Source: Chloroflexota bacterium (GTDB lineage Bacteria > Chloroflexota > Chloroflexia > QHBQ01 > JADMIH01). From it: DNA of 21,128 bases. The notes beneath the pieces are model-generated. The model saw only the letters and a list, made by a program, of their open reading frames with translations, was not told where the DNA came from and did not search any database. Shown one piece after another: positions 14,710 through 21,128 of this stretch (the stretch's first letter is position 1; each line of letters opens with the position of its first letter). Both the position numbers and the translations under genes were made by a program. The stretch spans positions 1 through 21,128 of the forward strand of contig JADMIH010000051.1 in the NCBI GenBank assembly GCA_015478675.1, written 5' to 3'.

Positions 14710-15258
14710 TTACCGGCGGCGTGCCAGCATGAAGGCTCCGAGTCCGATGAACAGTAGAGGCCACATGGCGTGCCATTGCATTATTCTAAAGAAGCCGACA
14801 TTGCCGAGCAGGAAGAAGACGCCTATGGATATTAGCACGACAGGGCCGATTCCGGGACCAGAGCGGCTCATGCTGCCCGCTTGCGGCGCTTGCCCGGCGT
14901 TGTAGCTCGCATTAGGAGCGCTGGGGCCGGTAGGATTACCTGCGGGTTGGCTTCCTGCCGGTGGGTTGTTGGCCGCGCCAGGGTTGCCTCCGGGGAAGCC
15001 GCGCACTCTAGCGCCTATGTCACTGAGATTCTCGTGTATGATCTGGCTGGCATCCGAAGCAGTGCTACCCGCAGTGGGTACTATTAGCCAGAGCGCCAGG
15101 TATGCAAGGAAGAAAGCCCCACCGCTAAAGATCGTCAACAAAACGAAAGTCAGTCTGATAAAGGTGGGGTCTATTTTGAGATAGTTGCCAAGCCCTGCGG
15201 CTACTCCACCCAGCATCGCCTCGCTTGTGCTCCTGTAAAGACGGCCGTTGCCGTTCAT
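14710..15258 (-). CDS. PspC-domain protein with C-terminal LiaI-type membrane unit
   Basis: 182 residues from the ATG at 15258, preceded by AGGAGG at 6 nt. The frame extends to 15303 but without a ribosome site. Residues ~5-60 are a PspC domain (RLYRSTSEAMLGGVAAGLGN, then YLKIDPTFIRLTFVLL), with one long hydrophobic stretch ending in LWLIVP. A Gly/Asn/Pro-rich linker (~80-135) leads to a LiaI/DUF5668-like pair of membrane segments (GPVVLISIGVFFLLGNVGFF and WPLLFIGLGAFMLARR). This second unit resembles that of the LiaF-like neighbour. PspC proteins sense membrane damage in the phage-shock response; PspA is absent here. Confidence 0.85.
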   Translation of the reverse strand: MNGNGRLYRSTSEAMLGGVAAGLGNYLKIDPTFIRLTFVLLTIFSGGAFFLAYLALWLIVPTAGSTASDASQIIHENLSDIGARVRGFPGGNPGAANNPPAGSQPAGNPTGPSAPNASYNAGQAPQAGSMSRSGPGIGPVVLISIGVFFLLGNVGFFRIMQWHAMWPLLFIGLGAFMLARRR

Positions 15259-15366
15259 ATCGTTCCTCCTGGTAATTCCAATCTGCTGATAAAGTTGATA
15301 CATACCACCTGGTAAGCGGACCCAGATGCTTATCGCCTGATGCCTGGCACGGTACTCAGCCCTGAG

Positions 15367-15567
15367 TTAGCCCGCCGGATTGCGGGGCACGATGATCCAG
15401 AGCAGCCCATAAACAAGTAGCGCGGGGAAGCCGGCTGTAACGAAGGCAAGAAGTACAAATAGCAGGCGAATGATAGTGGGATCGAGGTTGAAATATTCGG
15501 AGATGCCACCCGCCACTCCGCCAAGCATTGCGTCTCGGCTACTTCGGTAAAGTCTCTTATAATCCAT
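15367..15567 (-). CDS. Small PspC-domain membrane protein
   Basis: 66 residues that are essentially a lone PspC domain: KRLYRSSRDAMLGGVAGGIS, EYFNLDPTIIRLLFVLLAFV and YGLLWIIVPRNP. AAAGGAGG lies 6 nt before the ATG. It is the first gene of the cluster, 108 nt ahead of the longer PspC protein, whose N-terminus it closely resembles (tandem duplication). It is likely a membrane-integrity sensor or regulator partner. Confidence 0.88.
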   Translation of the reverse strand: MDYKRLYRSSRDAMLGGVAGGISEYFNLDPTIIRLLFVLLAFVTAGFPALLVYGLLWIIVPRNPAG

Positions 15568-15710
15568 CTGTGCCCTCCTTTCTTTTCCTTTTTTCGTCTC
15601 CTGGTATTAGATACGCAGCTACCGGCAAAAAGGTAACAACATTGCAGGACCGGTTCGCACAACGGCTGACAGCGTTCAGTTATGAGTTACACCAATACTC
15701 CGCAGGTCCC

Positions 15711-15739
15711 TTGACAAGGGGGGCAACTTGGGGTAATAA
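15711..15739 (+). promoter_or_regulatory. Promoter of the pheS-pheT transcript
   Basis: A consensus TTGACA (15711-15716) and TAATAA (15734-15739) are 17 nt apart, and a transcript from near 15746 would carry the whole T-box leader. The remaining part of 15568-15710 is the divergent spacer to the PspC genes, with no further gene. Confidence 0.75.
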
Positions 15740-15770
15740 ATAAGCAGTAAGGATTACAGCAACAAAGGCA

Positions 15771-16010
15771 AAGATGGAGAGAGTAGGCCAAGCGCACGCG
15801 CCCAGGGAGGGTAAGGGCCACAGACTGGAAGCCCGCCTCGCGAATCTCGGCTGAAGTTCACTCCTGAGCCGACAGGTGAAAGATCAATAGCCTGATCCGG
15901 GCGCTCACCGTTATAGAGCATAAAGCGGTCTGCATACAAAATTTTGTAGGCCGAAATCAGGGTGGTACCACGTGGCCGCGCCTCGTCCCTGGCGAGAAGT
16001 GCGGCTTTTT
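15771..16010 (+). promoter_or_regulatory. T-box riboswitch, phenylalanine type
   Basis: Stem I starts with GGAG (15776-15779) pairing CTCC (15861-15864). The specifier loop carries AGTA (15782-15785) opposite GAAG. It presents TTC (15857-15859) followed by a purine, a Phe codon. The T-box signature TCAGGGTGGTACCACG is at 15957-15972. Its TGG-type bulge can pair with the free ACCA end of tRNA. A terminator stem GCCGC (15975-15979) / GCGGC (16001-16005), with CTCG/CGAG inside, is followed by TTTTT (16006-16010). Uncharged tRNA-Phe should favour the antiterminator and expression of pheST. Confidence 0.92.
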
Positions 16011-16055
16011 GTTTAAGGAAATCATTGCTCACCTTCGGCGGGCAAGGGGGTTGCG

Positions 16056-17132
16056 ATGGCTACTTTGCGGGAGGAGATTGAGGAAGCCAGGCGCGAGGCT
16101 TTGGCCGCGCTTGACAAGGCTGGGGACAGTGCCGCTCTTGATGAGTGGAACAGAGAATACCTGGGCAAGAAAGGTAGGATGACAGCTCTCTTCCGGGGGG
16201 TAGGGGCGCTGCCTGCTGAGGAGAAGGCGAAGGCGGGGCAAGCTATCAACTCGGCCAAGTCGGAACTTGAGGAGACATTCTCTCAGGCGACAGAGCGTGT
16301 AGTAGAAGGGGAGCAGCAGCAACGGCTCCAGGCTGAAGCTGTAGACGTGACGCTGCCCGGGAGGCCCGCGCCCGACGGCCATCTGCACGTCATCACTCAG
16401 ACGGTGCGCGACATCTTGCGTGCTTTTGAGCATATGGGCTTCCAGGTTTATGAGGGGCCGGACGTAGAGCTTGATATTTATAACTTCGAGTTGCTCAATA
16501 TCCCGCCTGAGCACCCCGCCCGCTCCATGCATGATACATTCTATATAGACGACCGCCTGCTGGGTCTACGACCGCCCGGTGCGAGCATGGACGACTTGCC
16601 TCCTGTGATATTACGCACCCATACGTCGCCCAACCAGATAAGGATGATGCGTAAGATAGAGCCTCCTGTAAGGCTAGTGGTGCCTGGCAAGTGTTATCGC
16701 TCGGAAGCCACCGATGCCACGCACGAAGCCTACTTCATGCAAATCGAAGGGATAGCGATCGACCACAAGGTGACGCTCGCCGACCTGAAAGGTACGCTCG
16801 CGGCCTTTGCTCGCGCCATCTTCGGGCAGGACAGACGCGTGCGCTTTCGCTGCGACTACTTCCCATACGTGGAGCCGGGAGTAGATCTGGCGATAAACTG
16901 CCTCGTCTGTGGCGGCAAAGGCTGTCGCTCATGCAAGTACACGGGTTGGCTGGAGATTATGGGCGCTGGGATGGTACACCCGCAGGTGCTGATCAACGGA
17001 GGCGTAGACCCCGACGAGTATAGCGGCTTCGCCTTCGGTATGGGCCCTGAGCGGATAGCAATGCTGCGCCACTCCATTGACGATATTCGTCTCTTTTATG
17101 AAAATAACCTGAGATTCTTGAAGCAATTCTGA
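16056..17132 (+). CDS. pheS: Phenylalanyl-tRNA synthetase alpha subunit
   Basis: 358 residues, usual length. An N-terminal coiled-coil tRNA-binding arm (~1-90, with LGKKGRMTALFRG) precedes the class II catalytic core. The core shows HTSPNQIRMM (~188-197), motif 2 GKCYRSEATDATHEAYF (~211-227) and motif 3 FGMGPERIAMLRHSIDDIRL near the C-terminus. Four cysteines (C282, C285, C290, C293) form a CxxC-x4-CxxC cluster just before TGWLEIMGAGMVHP, seen in many PheS proteins. With PheT it forms the alpha2-beta2 enzyme that charges tRNA-Phe. AAGGGGG lies 6 nt before the ATG. It is 45 nt downstream of the T-box terminator. Confidence 0.97.
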   Translation: MATLREEIEEARREALAALDKAGDSAALDEWNREYLGKKGRMTALFRGVGALPAEEKAKAGQAINSAKSELEETFSQATERVVEGEQQQRLQAEAVDVTLPGRPAPDGHLHVITQTVRDILRAFEHMGFQVYEGPDVELDIYNFELLNIPPEHPARSMHDTFYIDDRLLGLRPPGASMDDLPPVILRTHTSPNQIRMMRKIEPPVRLVVPGKCYRSEATDATHEAYFMQIEGIAIDHKVTLADLKGTLAAFARAIFGQDRRVRFRCDYFPYVEPGVDLAINCLVCGGKGCRSCKYTGWLEIMGAGMVHPQVLINGGVDPDEYSGFAFGMGPERIAMLRHSIDDIRLFYENNLRFLKQF

Positions 17133-17254
17133 CGCATGTTACTTGGTGCGTGCTGCGTAGGTGGATAAGGAAAGTTGTTCCTTTAGCCTTCCAGCTTTGG
17201 AGCAGCTATTACGCGATGCGCACCAGGCAACGCGTTGTATACCGGAGAAGAGCA

Positions 17255-19858
17255 ATGCCAATACGAGTACCGCTCTCCTGGCTGAGAGAGTATGTAGATA
17301 TAAGTGTGACGCCGGAGGAGCTGGCCCAGAGGCTTACGCTGGCAGGGATCGAGGTTGAGCACATCGTGACTGTAGGCGAGGAGTGGCAAAATATCTACAC
17401 GGGCCGCGTCACGCGCCTGGAGAGACACCCCAACGCCGACAGGCTCAATCTCGCCACAGTGGAGTACGGCGCTGAGCAGGCAATTACTGTAGTGACGGGC
17501 GCACCCAACATTCGAGAGGGCGATACGGTGGTGCTGGGGCTGATTGGCTCGCGCTATCTGGACCAGCATGTCGCGCCGCCAAAGTGGTCTACTCTCAAGC
17601 CCGCCAAAATCAGAAACATCCAGACCGAAGGTATGGTGATGTCGGAGGCCGAGCTTGGCCTTTCAGAAGAGCATGAAGGTATTATCCTGCTCGATCCCTC
17701 AACGCCTCTGGGAGTGCCGATACAGCAAGTGTTGGGCGAGACTCTGCTGGAGATAGAAGTTACGCCGAATAACGGGCGCATTCTCAGTATGGTTGGCCTG
17801 GCACGCGAGGTGGCAGCCCTCTACGATACCGAAGTACGCTACCCATCAAGCGAATGGGAAAGTGCAGGGCCGCCTGTAAGTGAGCTGATTCAGGTGGAGA
17901 TAGACGATCCTGAGCTTTGCGCGCGCTACACAGGGGCGGTGATACAGGAGGTAACGATAGAGCCGTCGCCCGCCTGGATGCAGCGATACCTTACCATGGC
18001 AGGCATGCGGCCTATCAACAACATAGTGGATATTACCAACTATGTGATGCTGGAGATGGGGCAGCCGCTACACGCTTTCAGCTACAATGCCGTTGAGGGG
18101 CGTAAAATCGTGGTGCGCCGCGCCCGCCCTGGGGAGCGTCTGACTACGCTGGACCATGTGGAGCGGGCGCTTGACCCTAATATGCTGGTGATAAGTGACA
18201 CAGAGAAAGCTGTAGGGTTAGCGGGTGTCATGGGCGGGGAGGATAGCGAGATCGGCAGCGAAGGAATGACTGATGTCTTTCTGGAGTCGGCGCACTTCGA
18301 ACCGAGGAATACAAGGCGCACCGCCCGCCTCCTCAAGCTGCCTTCAGAGGCGTCATACAGGTTCGAGCGATGGGTGGACCCTACGTTGACTGTACCTGCC
18401 TTGAAAAGGGCCGCCGAGCTGATGAGCCAGCTTGCAGGAGGAGTGATAGCCGAGGGTTACGTAGACGAATACCCGCGCCCTCTCAAGCCACGACGTATAC
18501 ACTTCTACACCTCTGAGGTGGAGCGTCTACTTGGCATAAAAGTGCCGCCCAGCGAGATAGCAAGCCTGCTCAGGCGGCTGGGCTTCACAGTGGACCTGCC
18601 TCATAACGCCGACGCGGTAGGGCAGGATACGACAATGCTGGTAGATGTGCCTTCTTATCGCAACGACGTAACGCTGCCCGCCGACCTGGTGGAGGAAGTG
18701 GCGCGCATGGTGGGCTACGATCTCATACCCGAAACCCTCCTCTATGGCGGGCTGCCGCCGCAGGAGGTGAATCGCTCGCTTGAAGCCGAGAATAGGATGC
18801 GCGACATCATGGTGGCGTGCGGCCTCGACGAGGTAATAAACTACTCGGTCATGTATAGTGGAGCATTAGAAAAACTGCGACGAATAGAGGCGACCGCAAA
18901 AGAGGGAGGCGAGCGGCCTACATACCGCTCGTGGGACCCGCAACGGCCTCCCGTCACTATCGTCAATCCGGTGAGCAGCAGGCAAGATGTGATGCGCCCC
19001 ACGCTGCTGCCCAATATGCTTGACACGCTACGGCTAAATCTCAAAGCCGAGCCTGGAGGGCCGGTCCGTATATTTGAGCTTGGGAAAGTATACCTGACCC
19101 CCACCTCTGCCGAGATAGCATCGCGGATCGCGCATATGGCCGAGGAGAGGCTGAGGTATCCGCGCCTTGAGGCATGGGAGCCTGTACCGGGCGAGGAGCG
19201 GCTGCCTGTGGAGCCGCGCCGCTTGATGGGGGTGATGGCGGGGTGGCGACACGAGAAAACCCGCTTCCACCTCTCCGGCGACGGGTCGGACGCGCAGATG
19301 GGCTTCTTCGATGCCAAAGGCATAGTGGAGGAGCTCCTCCAACAGCTTCATATAGCCGGTAGCGTGTGGGTGCCCGCCAACGCTCCCCTCTTTCACCCAG
19401 GGCGCGTTGCCGTATTACAGGCGCAAGGCGTAGAGCTTGGGGTTGTAGGAGAAGCGCACCCCCGACTAATCGAGGAGTGGGAGTTACCCGCAGAGCGAGT
19501 ATGCGTCTGGGATTTAAACGTGGAGGCTTTGATAGCCTTGCTGCCTGACCGCGTGATCTACAAGCAGGTTAGCCCCTACCAGGCTGTCAGGCACGATATG
19601 GCCTTTGTTGTGGAGGACAGCGTTCCCGCAGGGGATGTAGAAGATGCGATAAGGAAAGCAGGAGGCGCTGCTGTAAAGCAAGTAAGCTTGTTCGATATCT
19701 ACACCGGCGAGCCGGTACCCGAAGGGCGAAAGAGCCTGGCTTTCGCTGTAACCCTCAACTCGATAGAAAAGCCGCTCACCGAAGAAGAGGTGGCACGTAT
19801 CCGCAAGCGGATAAAAGGAATGTTGGAGAGAGAGATGGGGGCCAGGATGAGGGATTAG
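17255..19858 (+). CDS. pheT: Phenylalanyl-tRNA synthetase beta subunit
   Basis: 867 residues from the ATG at 17255 (MPIRVPLSWLREYVDI, GGAG 8 nt upstream). The frame is open from 17150, but the added 35 residues are Arg-rich and unlike the family. Domain order is B1, then the EMAP-like tRNA-binding fold B2 (TGRVTRLERHPNADRLNLAT onward), B3/B4 editing region (~200-390), B5 (RRIHFYTSEVERLLGIKVPP), the catalytic-like B6/B7 core (NPVSSRQDVMRPTLLPNMLD) and the C-terminal FDX-ACB anticodon-binding domain (SPYQAVRHDMAFVVED). Length is slightly above the usual ~800. It follows pheS by 122 nt with no terminator, so it shares the T-box transcript. Confidence 0.97.
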   Translation: MPIRVPLSWLREYVDISVTPEELAQRLTLAGIEVEHIVTVGEEWQNIYTGRVTRLERHPNADRLNLATVEYGAEQAITVVTGAPNIREGDTVVLGLIGSRYLDQHVAPPKWSTLKPAKIRNIQTEGMVMSEAELGLSEEHEGIILLDPSTPLGVPIQQVLGETLLEIEVTPNNGRILSMVGLAREVAALYDTEVRYPSSEWESAGPPVSELIQVEIDDPELCARYTGAVIQEVTIEPSPAWMQRYLTMAGMRPINNIVDITNYVMLEMGQPLHAFSYNAVEGRKIVVRRARPGERLTTLDHVERALDPNMLVISDTEKAVGLAGVMGGEDSEIGSEGMTDVFLESAHFEPRNTRRTARLLKLPSEASYRFERWVDPTLTVPALKRAAELMSQLAGGVIAEGYVDEYPRPLKPRRIHFYTSEVERLLGIKVPPSEIASLLRRLGFTVDLPHNADAVGQDTTMLVDVPSYRNDVTLPADLVEEVARMVGYDLIPETLLYGGLPPQEVNRSLEAENRMRDIMVACGLDEVINYSVMYSGALEKLRRIEATAKEGGERPTYRSWDPQRPPVTIVNPVSSRQDVMRPTLLPNMLDTLRLNLKAEPGGPVRIFELGKVYLTPTSAEIASRIAHMAEERLRYPRLEAWEPVPGEERLPVEPRRLMGVMAGWRHEKTRFHLSGDGSDAQMGFFDAKGIVEELLQQLHIAGSVWVPANAPLFHPGRVAVLQAQGVELGVVGEAHPRLIEEWELPAERVCVWDLNVEALIALLPDRVIYKQVSPYQAVRHDMAFVVEDSVPAGDVEDAIRKAGGAAVKQVSLFDIYTGEPVPEGRKSLAFAVTLNSIEKPLTEEEVARIRKRIKGMLEREMGARMRD

Positions 19859-19913
19859 CTGCTAGTCCTTGATTCCTTACCGCACCGCACAAGGCTAGAA
19901 AGAGGCTAGAGCT

Positions 19914-20990
19914 TTGATCGAGCATAATAAAGGAGACAAGAAGCAACGAGGGCGTACAGAGAAGCAGGCCGCCGGCTCCCAGCCGCAAGGCCCTTATATA
20001 AGGCTGCACAGCGATGAAAACCCGTACGGCTGCTCATTGAACGTGCTGGACGCCCTCGGCTCTTCAGATACATACCACCTGCCCGCCGATCCGATAAGCA
20101 GTGAGCTTCGCACCGCCTTGAGCGAGTACACGGGCTTTGCCGCTGAGCGCATCGTAGCGGGCGCGGGCACGCTGGAGCTTACCGAACGGATGCTGCACGC
20201 TTTCCTCGATTCGGGCGACGCCGTGATTACCTGTCCGCCTTCGCTACCCCACCCCAGCCTGGGGGCTTCCCGTGCGCGGGTGACGCCTGTGCAGGTGCCA
20301 CGTACCGATAACTTTGATATCGATCCTGATGCGATCATAACTACCATGCACCGGCAGAGCAACATAAAGATGGTGGTGTTGCAATCGCCGAACAACCCGA
20401 CCGGCAACGCGACATCGAACACTACGATAGTGCATCTGCTGCATAGGGGCGTGTGGGTAGTGGTGGACGAGACCTACTACGAGTTCTCTGACAGAACGGT
20501 AGCTCCGCTGGTGAGCGAGTTCGATAACCTCGTAGTGCTGCGGTCGTTCAGCCCCTGGGCTGGATTGCAGGGTCTACCCGTCGGCTATGCTCTCTGCTCA
20601 CATCGTGCGGCTTCCAGGCTGCAAAGGCTGACGCCGCCGGGCGGTCTGAACCGGGCAGCGCAACTGGCGGCTATCGCCTCACTTCAAGACCGCGAAACGC
20701 TAAAGCAGAGAGTGCGGCGGATAAGATTGGAGCGCGGCAGGCTCTACCGGCAGCTACGCAAGCTTAATCTGCTTCAGCCCTATCCCTCGGCCACAAACTT
20801 TCTTCTCTGTCGCATGACAAGAGGCGACGCGCAGATGGTGCAGAGGCAACTTCAGGACGAAGGTATCCTGGTGAAAGCGATAAGCGACCGCTGGCTGGAG
20901 AACCACTTGCGGATAGGAGTAGGTCGCCCGGAAGATACCAACACTTTGATCGTGAGCCTGAAGAAGCTGGCGGCGGAGCCGTTCTTGTAG
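19914..20990 (+). CDS. HisC-like class I/II aminotransferase fold protein lacking the PLP lysine
   Basis: 358 residues. The TTG start is supported by AGAGG 9 nt upstream, and no better start precedes the conserved region. The fold matches histidinol-phosphate aminotransferase: SDENPYGCS (34-41), IVAGAGTLELTERML, QSPNNPTGN (N160), VVVDETYYEF (D185, Y188) and ENHLRIGVGRPEDT near the C-terminus. Where the family has SKxxGLAGLRVGY, this protein has SPWAGLQGLPVGY. Both the Schiff-base lysine (P214, codon CCC) and the phosphate-binding arginine (P222) are proline, and no lysine is nearby. A normal aminotransferase reaction is therefore unlikely. A pseudoenzyme, binding protein or altered chemistry are all possible. 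It follows pheT by 55 nt and may be co-transcribed. No his genes are in the window. Confidence 0.8.
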   Translation: MIEHNKGDKKQRGRTEKQAAGSQPQGPYIRLHSDENPYGCSLNVLDALGSSDTYHLPADPISSELRTALSEYTGFAAERIVAGAGTLELTERMLHAFLDSGDAVITCPPSLPHPSLGASRARVTPVQVPRTDNFDIDPDAIITTMHRQSNIKMVVLQSPNNPTGNATSNTTIVHLLHRGVWVVVDETYYEFSDRTVAPLVSEFDNLVVLRSFSPWAGLQGLPVGYALCSHRAASRLQRLTPPGGLNRAAQLAAIASLQDRETLKQRVRRIRLERGRLYRQLRKLNLLQPYPSATNFLLCRMTRGDAQMVQRQLQDEGILVKAISDRWLENHLRIGVGRPEDTNTLIVSLKKLAAEPFL

Positions 20991-21103
20991 TGCTTCGGGA
21001 CTGGAGGTCAGGGAGTAAGGCGGCGATGGCAAAGCTCGCTGTTTGTAGTCGCCCTCTCCCTTCCACAGAAGCGGGGAATGTGGAAAACTTTGGGAATAGA
21101 GCA

Positions 21104-21118
21104 TTGACAGAGCTGTCA
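21104..21118. promoter_or_regulatory. Possible -35 box / operator palindrome at the window edge
   Basis: TTGACA (21104-21109) overlaps the inverted repeat TGACAG-AG-CTGTCA (21105-21118). The expected -10 region lies beyond the window. The rest of 20991-21128 has no gene. Confidence 0.3.
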
Positions 21119-21128
21119 GCTTCCCGTA

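Noticed and set aside
17150..17254. N-terminal extension of PheT
   Set aside because: The Arg-rich 35 residues do not fit the family, and the ATG at 17255 has a ribosome site and the canonical MPIRVPLSWL start.

Overview
The window looks like a chromosomal segment of a moderately GC-rich bacterium, most likely a member of the Chloroflexota (perhaps Ktedonobacteria-like). This assignment is an inference. It rests on a short EF-Ts, tandem DUF4015 lipoprotein-like glycosidases, a T-box upstream of pheST, PspC/LiaF-type envelope proteins and the style of the transposases. No rRNA, tRNA, CRISPR array or phage module was seen.

Layout. 1-1340 (-): 5' part of polA, cut by the window edge, with a recognisable promoter. 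1341-1888: a spacer filled by a composite repeat made of direct repeats, hairpins and a long inverted repeat. 1889-5561 (+): two tandem paralogues, each with an export signal or anchor, carboxypeptidase-regulatory-like beta domains and a DUF4015 putative glycosidase domain. 5562-8610: a graveyard of mobile and decayed DNA. It holds a LuxR-type HTH relic, an IS3 OrfA tail, a 1,865-bp insertion sequence with 24-bp terminal inverted repeats and a doubly frameshifted transposase, and the N-terminal stump of an IS1182-type transposase. 8922-10848 (-): the rpsB-tsf operon with promoter, leader hairpin, intercistronic terminator-like hairpin and final terminator. 10977-12950 (-): a large GT-C family membrane glycosyltransferase with a promoter that implies a leaderless mRNA. 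12951-13278: another repeat copy, containing a perfect 35-bp-arm palindrome. 13279-15567 (-): a PspC / PspC-LiaI / LiaF-like envelope-stress cluster. 15711-20990 (+): promoter, phenylalanine T-box riboswitch (specifier TTC), pheS, pheT and a HisC-like aminotransferase fold protein.

The housekeeping genes (polA, rpsB, tsf, pheS, pheT) look intact. The T-box should couple pheST expression, and possibly that of the downstream HisC-like gene, to uncharged tRNA-Phe. The most unusual items are four. The HisC-like protein has proline where the PLP-binding lysine belongs. A dispersed intergenic repeat family occurs in three places. The IS transposase frame is broken and then restored by an 11-bp unit expansion. 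Ribosomal protein S2 carries a low-complexity N-terminal extension of about 80 residues, with the best ribosome-binding site lying inside the longest reading frame.
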